Notes: generated by a model not told the origin, from the letters alone. Counted from the stretch's first letter, positions 39,435-51,684 are shown. The stretch is 64,000 nucleotides of DNA from Isoperla grammatica (GCA_945910005.1 OX246737.1:85698110-85762109); one strand, 5' to 3'. Numbers and translations: made by a program.

Positions 39435-40308
39435 TCAGTGTTTTCCTAGTCCAAGAAGACTGAGTGACGCGCGGTCTCCCGCCGCGACCACAGATCCTCT
39501 ATGACGAGCCACGAATTCCTCGCGGCCCGATAACGTGCAAGTCTGCGTCAATGCATTGTGAGCCAATTGATGAGCAATGGGGGCCCCGAGAGGCGGCAAG
39601 CACGGGTCAAAGTGCAGCCGAGCCGGTGTTCAGAGAATATTCATCATACGCTGCGAGCCCAGAGCGGCTGCAGTCATTATTTCAGCTGGATTCGATTAAC
39701 TACGGTGCTAGAATGCATAATGAATTTCATTCCACCGTTTATTGTTTGTCACTGGTTCTCAACTCTAAATCTCGTGTTTGGGATTTGTGCGCTATTTCTA
39801 AGGGGCTGCCTCGTATACTCTTTTGATGGGATTATCAAGCATGAAATATACCGTCGATAAAATATACCTACGCAATGTGACGTAATGGTTATATGAGAAT
39901 AAAAACCGGAGGACTGACAAAGTGGATGCACGTTATGCAAAACACCTCCGTTAGAAATTGCTGTAGAAACATTACATGCATTACGAAAGTGAAAACGAAA
40001 TTATCTCACGTAAGCCGCTTGACTTTGATTCCGAAACTTTCAGCGAAATAGTCGTGGGTTCTATTGCTCTTTAGGTTGGCCTGTCAGTGTCATATTATAT
40101 TCCCTCAATTGAACCTATGAAGTTGATAATATTTGATAAAAATAAAATTATACTTACACACACTGCCAATTTGTTGGAATTGAGTCTAGTTATTTCAGTG
40201 GTCCACCATGCTTGCATGGCCGAGTGCTTTAGGTCTTAGGAGGTATTTCAAAAGCCTTTCCTGAACCACTAACAACACATAGATGTACACAATAGGAAAT
40301 GTAATTGA
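39435..40308. other. Intergenic, no gene seen
   Basis: Two overlapping plus-strand frames (39464-39826 and 39558-39860) have no recognised domain. At 40214-40230 a TGGCCGAGTGC sequence resembles a tRNA A box, without a convincing B box. Confidence 0.5.
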
Positions 40309-40316
40309 TTCTTGTT

Positions 40317-41044
40317 CAGTTACGTAGCTAGAAAACTACGGGCCCCCGGGCAAAAGAACCTGGTGGGCCCCCATCATAGACTCGTAAACGTAATTTTGTA
40401 TTGGGTCCGGGATTATGTTCATGCTCATTATAACCGCGAATCTCAAATCAGGTATATCTATCAAATGCAGGTATCACACGAAGAAGTGGTACTTTTTAAT
40501 AACAATATGTTAGTTCTCTTAGAAATTTTTCTTGTTTTTCTATCCACTCAATTTCATTTTTTCCGCATTTTAAACATAAATAAATTATTGTACAAGAACA
40601 TTATTATTTACAAACTTTTAAATCATAGCTTTTACGATGACCATGCCCACAAAGAGAAAATCACAAATTATCAAAAGCGAAGAAATCCGCATCATTGTAT
40701 TCCAAAGGGTTGAAGAGTGGGGAGATCCGTGGAACGCGAATTTCATTTTGGTGAACAATAAAGTTTCCTCATAAATATCGAGATGGCACACGGGGTAGGA
40801 ACAGGGGGGCAATATCTTACTGTTCAGTGAGATGGCCCCACAGGGTAAGGAGGAACAGGGGGGCAATATCTTACTGTTCAGTGAGAAATATATCTTGCAA
40901 TTCTATACCAATTACATAATTATTGTAAACTCTCTTTTTAAAGTACTTTTAATTTTTTCTTATGTGAATATAATATCAGGTTTTCAACTCAAGTCAGTCT
41001 ACAAACCGGGCCCCTCTAGAGCCCAGGCTATTCCTACGCCACTG
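40317..41044. mobile_element. Non-autonomous hAT-type element, 728 bp
   Basis: The left end begins CAGTTACGTAG and the right end, on the opposite strand, begins CAGTGGCGTAG, followed on both sides by GGGCCC-rich sequence. The 8-mer TTCTTGTT flanks both ends exactly (40309-40316 and 41045-41052), giving an 8-bp target duplication. CAGNG-type termini and the 8-bp duplication point to hAT. No transposase frame is present. Internally, a 35-bp segment (about 40798-40832) is tandemly repeated 54 bp further on (40852-40886). Confidence 0.9.
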
Positions 41045-41159
41045 TTCTTGTTTGCACTTCTCTATTATTGCAATCATGCTATTCGAGACTACATATTATA
41101 TGAGGACATTCGTAGACGGAAGCAAGCGAGATCTTTATTATATATATTATAATTTTCGT

Positions 41160-41905
41160 GGTCCATATTTGTATGGTAAATTACCATGTTATGTAAATAA
41201 CAAATATTTATTTAAAATACCCTACGTTTGGAAAGAATTGCGTCTTTCATTTTCAAGGGACAAAATCAATATCAGGAATGCAAACATGAGAACATAAAAT
41301 TAACAACTGAAAGAAAACCAAAAAACAAACACGGTCTACAAGAGAATTCTGCACAATGATATACCATGATCAACGCAACTTAATCATTGTGCAGAATTCC
41401 TTGATTGACTTATCGTCACCCTTCGGGAACAACCTTGCTTCTCCTCGACGACACTAGCCAGAACATGTGGAACGATTGCATTGTTAGAGAGTAGTTTGAC
41501 ATTCAGAAGCACCCTAAGAGAGATGATGCGAACGTTTGGCTCCATCGTGGAAACCTGTTTTGGCCACCGGGTTGTTGCCACTCGTTCCACATGCTTTGGC
41601 TAATGTCGTCGACGAGAAGATTGTGGATATAGCGAATAGTCAAGATTGTTCTCGAATGGTGACGAGAAGTCAATCAAGGAATTCTGCACAATGATTGAGT
41701 TGTATTGAGCATGGTACACAATCATTGTGCAGAATTCTCTTGTTTATTGTTTCGGTTTTTCTAGTTGCTTATTTTATGTTGTCATGTTTCCATTCTTGTT
41801 ATTGATTTTGCCCCTTAAAAAATATAGATGCAATCCTTTCGGAACGTAGGGAATTTGATATGAATATTTGTTATTTACATAACGTGGCACTTTACTGTAA
41901 AAATG
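41160..41905. repeat. Long imperfect inverted repeat with nested palindromes
   Basis: The left arm (about 41160-41490) is complementary to the right arm (about 41570-41905) along nearly its whole length, leaving a loop of about 80 bp. Matched landmarks include GTTATGTAAATAACAAATAT near both outer ends, GAATTCTGCACAATGAT in the middle, and GCATGTGGAACGA/ACATGTGGAACGA near the centre. Each arm itself contains a smaller inverted repeat: GAATTCTGCACAATGAT at 41344-41360 faces its complement at 41383-41399, and again at 41679-41695 facing 41721-41737. It has no coding potential. It may be a foldback transposon or an inverted duplication; outer boundaries and target duplications are not resolved. 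Confidence 0.88.
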
Positions 41906-42199
41906 AATATAATTTTTATTTATATATATATTCTAACATGCACATTGTTTTTAATTTACTATTTTATTGACTGTATGGCACTTTAGTTAACCATGTCTCT
42001 GTATTTCCCTACAATGCCCCTCACTCGTGTACTTTAAATAGGTACTCAATACACTTTCCACTTGCTGAATGCAAATATGGCGAAAGTGATAATTATTAAA
42101 TGAAGTGAATCCGATATCTTGTGAATATAGGTCTCTTGTGGTGGGTGCACGCGCAAGAGTTTGACAGCTATGACGAGCTATGACGCGCTATATATTATA

Positions 42200-42494
<295 letters not shown>

Positions 42495-44621
42495 AGGCAA
42501 GAAAAAGAAAGAGTTAGTAGATGAGGTTATTAAAAAGTATCTGGGTAAAAGTGAGTCATCTGTTACTATAGCAAACTCATTTGCAAACGTTTTTGTGGAA
42601 GAGGTTGAGCGTATTGTTCATAACTGTGATGTGATTTGTAGTGAAATGGTTCAAGAAGAAAACAGATTAATTAACGTTCAGAGGCAATCAGTATACATAC
42701 CCCCTATTGATGCAGAAACAGTGGAAAAAATTATCGAAGAAATGAATAGTGGTAAACAAGCTGGGTTTGACGGAATAAGGGTTAAAGACTTACAAAATAT
42801 TTAGGATCAGGTCAGTCCATCACTGGCTTTGCTGATAAATTTATCGATAAAAGAAGGTGTCGTTCCAGAAATGTTAAAAACAGCTATAGTGAGGCCGGTT
42901 TATAAAAAAGGAAGCCACTACGAGTATTCCAACTATCGTCCAATTGCCTTATTGTCTGTAGTCGACAAGGTAATGGAAAGATATGTGGCTGATTGTTTAA
43001 ATAACTATTTGACTAAATTTTCTATCATAAACAAAAATCAATTCGGCTTTCAAAAGGGGAAAAGTACATCTGATTTTTTACTGAAATTCTCTGATCTTAT
43101 TAATTCTAAGTTAAATGAAAATTTTCATGTAGTATGTATGTTTGTGGACTTCACAAAAGCATTTCATACTCTAAATCACAAGAAATTATTGCAAGCATTG
43201 GACAATATTGGTGGAGAGGTCCAATTCTACGGTGGCTTGAGAGCTATTTAGATAATAGAAAGATAATTGTAAACATTGGGGAGGATTATAGCACGGCTAA
43301 AATGATCAAATCAGGGGTGCCACAAGGATCTATCTTGGGACCATTGTTATACTTAGTGTATGTAAATGAGATGGTGCGAATTTTTAAGAAGTGTTTTGCA
43401 TTTTTTTCTGATGATTCTGCACTTATTGCGATTCACAAGAGTATTGATATTGCGGAAAAGTATTTTCAAGAAGACTATATAAACTTGCTGAGGTGGACTC
43501 ATGATGATGGCTTGATTGTAATTGCTATAAAAACTAAAATTTTACATATATCTACTCCTCTGAATACCAATCATAACTCGATAGTTAAAGTTATATCACA
43601 CTCAGTCCAGTGCTTGCATAATACTTTTAACCAAAATGCCACGAACATAACATGCAGTTGCGATCAAGTAATTGAGTCGGTGTACAGCCATGAGTACCTG
43701 GCTGGGTATTGTGATTGATAAATGCTTTTCTTGGGATAAACAGATTGCTAGGGTATGCAACCGGATTAGACCGTGTGCTGTGCAACTTTATCGTTTGAAG
43801 GATATTCTTCCATACAGTTTACTTCGCACAGTGTACATCGCCTTGGTGGAGTCTTTAATCTCGTACGCGGTGTTAGCCTGGGGAAATGCTTCTCATATGT
43901 ATCTTAAACAAATTATTAGCCTACAGATCAGGATGATTAAACACATACTCCCAAATCACATAACTGACCATTGTTCCTCAAATCAGCTTTTTAAATTATT
44001 AGACTTGCTTCCTGTAGATTGTTTGTACATCTATAAGTTAATTTTCAAATTCTATTTCACTAACGAATTCAAAATTGAAATTGACCATAGCATTTGTACA
44101 AGAGCAAAAGCCTCCAAAGTGTACAGAGTTCCCAATTTTGTTAATAAATATGGTGAAATATCATTGCATGTAAAAGTGCCACAATGTTTTAATATGTTGC
44201 CGATTGAACTGAAAGATTCGGATAGAATGAATCAAGTAAAAATATCAGTAAAAGAGTTTCTTTTGTTACATTCGCTTTAATTTATTATATTTTCATTATT
44301 AGTATCGTCAGTGTTTTTGTCCTTGCCATGTATAGGCCTTCGTTAATTGCAGTGTGTAGTAATATGTAGGTGTTAAACATAAGTTAGTGATTGTTTGTTT
44401 GTTTTGAATTGTAAGGTATTCTGTATATTGTATTTGCATTACGCAACATGTTCATCTTTGTCCGTAACTTAGTCAGTATTATCATTTTCATTGGTATATA
44501 ACCCACAGACAAGCTATGAACTTAGCTTTGTGGGATGTCGAATGTTTATTTAATGATTGTATTGTACATGGTTATCAATATATATATATATATATATAAA
44601 AAAAAAAAAAAAAAAAAAAAA
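42495..44621 (+). pseudogene. 5'-truncated CR1/Jockey-like LINE, copy A (ORF2 RT to 3' tail)
   Basis: Conceptual translation in three frames gives a continuous RT: IDAETVEKIIEEMNSGK, then a TAG at 42802-42804, INLSIKEGVVPEM, YKKGSHYEYSNYRPIALL, NQFGFQKGKSTSDF, MFVDFTKAFHTLNHKK, a frameshift near 43225, SGVPQGSILGPLLYLVYVN, the catalytic box, a frameshift near 43690, then YLGIVIDKCFSWDKQIA and the thumb, ending with TAA near 44280. The catalytic box reads FSDD (43404-43415) instead of the family YADD. The 3' UTR carries the conserved hairpin at 44502-44534, and the copy ends in (TA)n plus a 24-nt poly(A) (44598-44621). ORF1 and the endonuclease are missing. It is clearly dead. Confidence 0.92.
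44502..44534 (+). other. Conserved 3'-UTR hairpin of CR1/Jockey-like LINE, copy A
   Basis: CCCAC, four-base bulge AGAC, AAGCT, an 8-nt loop, AGCTT, one unpaired T, GTGGG. Two 5-bp helices separated by a 4/1 internal loop. The same architecture recurs in copies B and C, so it is probably the RNA element recognised by the reverse transcriptase. Confidence 0.8.
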
Positions 44622-44639
44622 TCATTTTGCCAAAACACC

Positions 44640-45145
44640 TAACAGAAGACGGCTCTCATAATGACTAAATTAAAATTTCGTATTTATTACTTACATTTGT
44701 TATATGCATTTAAATTATTAATGTATTTCTACTACAAACCTGATTACAAACTAGATATTGAACATAGTGTGTATACGAGAGCGAAAGCTTGTAAAGAATA
44801 TAGAGTTCCTTCAGTTATAGTGTGCCGTTATGTTTTAATATGTTGCCATTGGATTTAAAGGATTTAGATAGAATGAGTGAAGTTAAGATTAGGATTAAAG
44901 AGTTTCTTTTGTTTGGTAGTTAATTGTAAGTACTTAGAAATTGTGTATTTATTTTCCCATTGTAAGAAATTAGGTTTTGTTTAATTTTATCTTGTTAATC
45001 TATACTTAAATACAAGTTCATTGCGTTGGTGCGTCCACATATAAATTTATTTTATGTTATTAACCCACAGACAAACTTGTCATCAAGCTTTGTGGGAATC
45101 GGATGTGAATTTGTGTGCGGTGTTGTGTGCTGATGTGAAATAAAA
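44640..45145 (+). pseudogene. CR1/Jockey-like LINE 3' end, copy B (severely 5' truncated)
   Basis: Head-to-tail behind copy A. The C-terminal RT tail is recognisable: YYKPDYKLDIEHSVYTRAKA, CKEYRVPS, then after a frameshift near 44815 VPLCFNMLPLDLKDLDRMSE and EVKIRIKEFLLFGS with a TAA near 44923. This matches copy A's DHSICTRAKASKVYRVPN ... CFNMLPIELKDSDRM. The 3' UTR again has the hairpin (45064-45096) and an A-rich tail at about 45140-45150. Confidence 0.88.
45064..45096 (+). other. Conserved 3'-UTR hairpin, copy B
   Basis: CCCAC, AGAC bulge, AAACTT, loop GTCATC, AAGCTT, unpaired T, GTGGG. The inner helix has one A-C mismatch; the outer helix is identical to that of copy A. Confidence 0.75.
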
Positions 45146-45149
45146 AAAA

Positions 45150-46914
45150 ATATATATAATTATTATCATAATTATGAGGTTGTTAACAGCTTACTAATAG
45201 ATCACCAAAGCACTCAGCTTTCCTTAGCTTCAAGATTAGTGACTTTACAACACCACAGTGCATACGGTGACTATATCATTCATTATTATATTATCATATT
45301 ATCATATCATTCGTCGTGTCTGTATTTTGGTCAATAATGAACTCCCTTTATTGATAATCCATAATTTAATTTGTCTCGATTTGCACCCATATTATTAATA
45401 CAATACTAACGAGATATTTGTTTGTGTTCTCGTCGACTTGTTTTGTATGGTCTCAGGTCTACAATATTAATGAAAAGACAAACATATACGGCAAAGTAAT
45501 AAAAGCTCTCGTTGGGACCGATCTCGTAAAGTTGTTCCACGTATCGGTTGACTTGCCATAATGTCGTTTGAGAGCTATGTTGGAGGTTACCTACAGTACA
45601 GCCTCTAAAGGAATGGACATAATTTGATGATTCAATGGAATAATAGGGACATAACTGTGCATGTTATTATGTGAGCTGTTTTTATTGACTAAAAATCATC
45701 ACTATACAAATTACAAGTAGGCCTATTTTAAAACTAATAAAGCAAGTTACATTAGTTGTTTAAATAATCATCAAATAAATATAATTTCTCTGGGAAGGAA
45801 ATTACCTTTGACATTATTAAATAACATTTAAGTATCAAAGGTGTGGAAATAGTAAATACAGTCCACAGAATGTTTTATTTACAAAGAGATTTAGCTGAAA
45901 GCAAGAGTTATAACATCAAGATGTCGTAAATACATAAAAGAGAAAGATAAATTAATTATTAATTTGAAGATATATCATCTACAATATAATTAAACCAATA
46001 TACCAATTAATAAATTAGTAATTTTTATCTGTTGAGTCTACTATAAGACATACTGTTATTATTACATTTTATATGTATGTACAATAAGTCATGGCAAATG
46101 AATAATAAAATATATAATCCAGTCGTTAGTAGGCCTAACATTTTAGTGATAAGACTTTTTACCATGTGATTTGTTACTTTTATAAGACTAGAATTAACAT
46201 TGTGGAGGAGTCATTCTATCCAGAAAACAATTTAGATAAATTCTCACAATACTCTTGTTCCAAATATTCAACATTTTGAAGATGGTAGATAGTTTTGTTT
46301 TATATAAATAAATTTCCTATATTACGTATATAAAATTCTTTAATCACATTTCAAAGTCTAGTTTACACGACCAGATTTCAATGTTCTACATATTTACAAA
46401 AATTAACAATCGTATAAAAACATATATAATCAGTTGGAAGACGAATATTGTTTGTTTAGAATGCTGATTCTGTTTTGTGATCTGTACTGTGGGATAAAGT
46501 GGGCAACTACTTACCCTACATTTACAATCAAATATGTAGGAAGTATTCTTCTAACTTTACATGCACCAAATTCAAGGGGTTAAACATATATATGGCTCAA
46601 CCGATATCGGTGTAAACGGTGCTCACTGTATTGTAGGCTGTATATTTGATGATCTATGTTTGAAAACATCGTAGTAGGAATTTTCTGCCTAAACTCTAAA
46701 TGTAATATTGAATACCAGCTATCTGTATACAGTTATTTTTGCTGTAATTGCAAACTCATATTTTTGTTTCCAGTATGACACGTCCGTGGTACGTGTATAT
46801 GGTAAGACAACATTCATTGTTGAGTATGTAATCGCATACACTGTGGATTGAAGGCGGTTATTGATAGGGTCATTGTCATAGGATGGAATTGATCCGTATT
46901 GAGCACCTGTCGGC
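45150..46914. other. Intergenic, no gene seen
   Basis: AT-rich DNA downstream of the drm-like gene; no coding signal recognised. TAGGCCTA palindromes occur at 45718 and 46131. Confidence 0.6.

Positions 46915-46993
<79 letters not shown>
46915..46993. repeat. (TTG)n microsatellite, (CAA)n on the minus strand
   Basis: About 26 perfect TTG triplets. On the minus strand a poly-Gln frame (46719-47009) crosses it but has no recognised flanking domain. It lies about 0.4 kb past the proposed drm stop, so it may fall in or just beyond the 3' UTR. Confidence 0.95.
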
Positions 46994-47385
46994 GGGGTTG
47001 TTCATTCACTGATCAAGACAATACCTCAAAAGTTTTATTATTAGTCTTCTGAAAATTACTTTTGAGAGCATCTTGATTCGAGTTATAGCAGTTGTCGTTG
47101 AAATGTACACTGGTTTTCCGAAGCAAACTATTTATTAATAGCACTTGAATGGTTAATGCATGGGGCAAAACTTGTGGTTCGTTGCAATTATTGTTTGTAG
47201 TTGCCGTGTTTGACGGGGTCTGTTACGACTGGAGCGGAGCGTTAAAGGGCATCGATGCTGCGTTGGAGCGATGACGCAAGTGCGCTGAGGCTTCGGCAGA
47301 AGGGAGTTCTGGGACGTTTGCAAGTTTTAGTACTGTTCAAACTGTTTGTATCGCTGGGGCGTGTACAACAAAATAGGTTGATATT

Positions 47386-47443
47386 TTAATATCGGTATGA
47401 GAATCCGTTGGCGATTTTACAGCACGGCGTGTTATGGATAGAT
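47386..47443 (-). CDS. drm: Candidate terminal coding exon of the drm-like gene
   Basis: On the minus strand a pyrimidine-rich stretch (TTTTTTCTTTCAG, ending at 47444) is a strong 3' splice site. Joining its downstream base to exon 1 (phase 2, AG|A) gives R-S-I-H, so the second zinc finger becomes C-x2-C-x12-H-x3-H, a complete canonical C2H2 finger (HRSIH). The frame then reads NTPCCKIANGFSYRY and stops with TAA at 47386-47388. The joined protein is 90 residues, close to the small size I know for Drumstick. AATAAA on the minus strand at 47131-47136 could be the poly(A) signal. The exon is inferred from splice grammar and finger completion, not from homology of the tail, which I do not recognise. 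Confidence 0.6.
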
Positions 47444-50367
47444 CTGAAAGAAAAAATCATAAAATCAAAACAAGAACTTACGAATAATATATCATTGATT
47501 TAGTGATCACCTCGTTATCATTAAGATAGTTAATTGAATTGAACAAGCCATGCAATATAAAAATTATGTAAAATAATGCTTTGTACATTTTAATGAGCAA
47601 AATCCATTTGATAAAAAGCGAAGTAGCAGTTAAATGAAAGAAGCACCAAGATATGAAAAATATATATAGCCGAAAAACTTAGCATGTAGCCAAATTGTTG
47701 AAATCATGGTTGGTGTGTTGGTAAATATTAACACAGATATTGAATAACACCATGGAGATTTAACGGCAAACTAACATTGCATGCTTTTAGGAAAACAGAC
47801 CTATGGATACAAAAACCGTGGGGCATTGCATACATTCTGGTATCGAAAACTATACACAGAAATGGATCATCATTCTATATTATAGTAAGTAACAAATTAT
47901 TAATATTCCACTAAAGGGCTTAGACATGCAGGTAAATAAACTGCAGTTTGTCACATTTAATTGGCCCTTTAAATTAAATTAAAGTCACGATTCAGACCCA
48001 TAATTTTAATATTTAATAAATTATTAATAAGAGACAAAGCATCTTATAACGCAACGAACCTTAAATTACTAGAAACCCATAAATTGCATTCGTTGTCAAT
48101 GCGATTGCATAACACAATGTATTGAAAGATGCCTCTAATAAATGCATCGTTATATTAGAGATTGTTTTTATTTTTGATTTCCATACCCATCAATCGGTCT
48201 GTAATTTTTTTTAAATTTAACTCCTCAATCAAAATATGTTTCAAATTTCGCCAAGTTGTTGGAGTAAGTTAAACATCAACAGGTAACCAACAGTCCAACA
48301 CATTCCGAGTATAAGCCAAACGTATGATCATGTCGGCTCCATTTATGATGTATTCGTAAAGAGTCGTATAATACTAAGTATTCCCGGTGGGTGAAATGTT
48401 AACACTCGACTAAATTTGAACCACAATAACTAGTGACAACTTTAAGCTAAATGTGCTTTAAGTCACTTTACCTACCCAACAAAACTACTAGTCGACAAGG
48501 AACGTTTAGTTGAAATAGTGACGTAAAATAATGCCCCGATAGAAAATGTATCCCATGCCCCGTGCACACTGGTGTTGTATGTACTGTACTTGCTTACAGC
48601 GAGGCATGTCTGGAGGTCTGTCGAGGACGACTCATCACCGCCACCCACATCTACATTAGGGCAGAACAAACCAAAAACTTTCACCACAAAGAAAATAAAT
48701 CAGTTTCAAGATTATTATGTACAAGTATTATTTGAAATGCATTCTAGGTTTGAAGCTAACAAGGTTGTAAATAGAATGTTGTTATGCCAGAAACTCTTTC
48801 ACTACATCGAATTGAGACACAATTTTCGGTTGGTTGGTGTAAATCTGTCTGTTGGACTTTTAGGTGATGGCGAATAAACTAGTATGCAAGACATTTCTGT
48901 TTTAGTTTTATGTTGTATCATAAACCTTTCACATTCAGATAAATAAATTGACGTGTCTAGCAATCATCAATTCTTGTGGACACTGTTCAACGCTGTGAAA
49001 TCAATTTGTCGAGCAAATATCTTTATACCAGAACAAACACGTGTATCATATGTTAAACTGCTTACAGGCGCCAATTATCAGGTGGATAGAGACCAAATAG
49101 TTGGGTAATGGAATAGGCAATAAGATTGATATCGGAATAATTCTAATTTGGTTTGAACTGATTGTCAATTGATAACAAAACACGCGCATGGAATGATGAG
49201 AGGGTTGTTTGAGCCATCAGAACAGGAATGTCACATTCGCAACAGTTGTGAATTGGTCTGTAGTGAAATTGTTCTCATACTAAATCAAGTAAATTATTGA
49301 CAGTTTATGGCAAACCAACGCAATCAGATCTCTCGAAAAGATGACTTTCCTTAATCGCTGTACTTTATTCGCCAGGATTCCTAGTTTCAATCTCAAATTT
49401 TGACATATATATATATATATATATAAGGTTAACACCATCAAAAGATAGAACATTAAAATAGTTATTCACCAGGTAAACAATTTATGTAGGCCTATATGTG
49501 TAAGTAGAAACTGTGTAATAATTATAACACAAAATAATGTAAATTCAAGAGGAATTAGTAAGTTAATTGTAGTCAGTAAAACACCATTTCATGAGTGTGT
49601 CATTACAATACACCATAGAAGAAGAACAACAATAAAAAGCAAATAATTACAAACACAGCCTCGGAAAACATAGACAATTATTTTTTTGAGAGTAATAATC
49701 GCTTAAATTATGGTATAGTCTGGGGGAAATGTTAAAGTATTGTTCTAGCAATGATTCTAATTACTATTTTGTAAATTCAATCACATATATACATGCCGAT
49801 GTAATTATGAATACTCTTTTTGTCACGGTTATTAGTATAATATTATTAGTACGAGACTAGAAAATAACAGATAGAGAAGGAAAAATCATTTTGTTGTTGT
49901 TAGAAGTCGTTAAACTCTATCGTTAAACAAATTTTTATTTAATCATAATTTTGAAAGGAAAGTGATACTCTCTTTAAAAGTAGTAAATTGGTGTTATCTT
50001 TATTATACTGGAAAACTAAACTGCAATTATCAATTACAAGCCACATGTATGTTATTTACAACGTGTGTTCTCTATAACTAAAATTGTTTAATTCTCGATG
50101 GAATATTGTGAAATTAAAATACATCGTACATCATTACTGTATACACACACTCACTCAAACTGTACAGTATGTTATCCGAGATATGCGATATGGTTTTGAA
50201 TTTCAAATTTATCCCCGAGCTATTTTACAAAACAAAATAAATACAATGTTATACCAAGTTCACATTTTAATTTTAAAATGAACATTAAAAAAAAAGAAAG
50301 TAATTAAAAAGCTAATTTCAATAAAACTAAATTGAATAAAATCAAGGTATATAAATGGACACGCTAC
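47444..50367 (-). other. Proposed intron of the drm-like gene (2.9 kb)
   Basis: Starts with GTAGCG after CACAG at the exon 1 end and ends with the CAG acceptor. AT-rich and without other recognisable genes. The frame at 48572-48877 (plus) has no known domain. TAGGCCTA occurs at 49488 and a short (TA)n at about 49406-49424. Confidence 0.5.
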
Positions 50368-50582
50368 CTGTGCTGCTTGAGGTTGTCTTGACGTTTGAAC
50401 GTTTTGCCGCAGGTTTCGCAGGTGAAGGTGACGTCATCCTTGTGCGTGCGCTCGTGGATCATCAGGTTGTAGGGCTTGGTGAACCGACGCTGGCAATATT
50501 TGCAGATGAATTCGCATTTGGCGCGCATCTTACGACGGAATTCCCGACGGTCATCCGTCTCAATTGGCATTATGGCGAACAT
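50368..50582 (-). CDS. drm: Drumstick-like odd-skipped family zinc-finger protein, first coding exon
   Basis: Minus strand, start ATG at 50580-50582 giving [11 protein letters not shown]. It continues [20 protein letters not shown] and [13 protein letters not shown], a complete first C2H2 finger (about residues 27-47), then [19 protein letters not shown], the start of a second finger. The [19 protein letters not shown] stretch is characteristic of insect Drumstick. In flies Drm is a small nuclear protein that binds Lines, relieves its repression of Bowl, and patterns gut and leg joints; that role is transferred by homology. An upstream ATG (50616-50618) is in frame, but its 12 extra residues do not look conserved, so I chose the inner one. 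The exon ends CAG CAC AG followed by GTAGCG, a good 5' splice site; unspliced readthrough would stop at once (TAG) and leave the second finger without its last ligand. Confidence 0.92.
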
Positions 50583-51684
50583 CGCGGATGGGTGGAATGG
50601 CGGCTGCCTTTTGCACAAGTCGGGGAAATATCAACAGCCCGCAAACACACCACCGCACAAAATACTACTCAAATTATAAATAAACCTAAAGTAAAGGGAA
50701 ATAACCGAATACCTCAAGTTTCCGGATTATTTCCGCACAAACTAAAGTTTGTAAACGAAAAATGATTTCACATCAACAGTCTTTATATTCGAGTGTGAAA
50801 GAAATAGTTTCTATTTGCCACCGAAGTATATTTCAGCACATCGTTTGCTAGAGACGTCTAAGTCGAGAAGATGTCACAGAGCGAAGTGACTCCCACGCAC
50901 TCTATGAGACGTCAGACGAATGATACCAGTGAGTGATGATAGCTTGCGTCTCGTACCTGTGGACAAGAGAGAAAGCCAATGAGAGAGATGGAACACGAAA
51001 CGCTCCATTCACGTCTAGGGAAGCATTGTGTTACCAATATCTCTACGTTCAGATGTACTATGTTTGCAATTCTTACATTACAAGTAAAACACAATTAACC
51101 GCCGATATTATGAACAGCTATTAAAAAGTTAGTAGCTAATAACTTGTTTTCACCATGGCAGCCACCAATCAGAAGCCTTATAGCTTATTGGCTCCTATTA
51201 CATTTTTATTTTCTGTTCATAATACCGATAGTTCGAAAATAATAAGCTACACGGTGTTTTTAGCTATATATATTACAAACACAATAATATATAAAATATA
51301 TTACACGAAGTATATTATGGCATAGTCTTTAAAAACGGGTTATACACTCAAGACTTTCGGTTTAGATTATTTCGTTCAGTAGAGATTTGATTTGTCTTAT
51401 ACTCGAATTGCAAATTATACTTTGTTTATGGGCCAAATATCTAAGCACGTTAAAAATGCAATTTTGAGGTCAGCCCGAACGCTTTTCTGAAACTATTATC
51501 ATATTGAAAACCCGCACACGAGCAATTAGCACATTGAGCCACAAGCCTGTGTTCAAATAAGTGTCCTGGCACTCATCGTCCAGGCACTCATCGTCCAGGC
51601 GCGAACTCCATAAAGCCCATGTTGTGCTAATGGAGCCGTTACCGATTACTGAGGAAGCATTTATATCTAAATGATACTCGTCTT
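50583..51684. other. 5' flank of the drm-like gene
   Basis: Presumed promoter and 5' UTR on the minus strand. I cannot place the transcription start. CTTGTGCAAAAGGCAG just upstream of the ATG could be a 3' splice site of a non-coding first exon, but that is weak. A 16-bp direct repeat (CCAGGCACTCATCGT) lies near 51575-51600. Confidence 0.45.

Noticed and set aside
40208..40270. tRNA-Ser or tRNA-Leu gene
   Set aside because: A-box-like TGGCCGAGTGC only; no proper B box or acceptor stem pairing.
46719..47009. Poly-glutamine protein on the minus strand
   Set aside because: The Gln run is a (CAA)n microsatellite and the flanking 60 residues match nothing I know; it more likely lies in or beyond the drm 3' UTR.
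50355..50765. 136-codon frame on the plus strand
   Set aside because: Antisense shadow of the drm-like zinc-finger exon.
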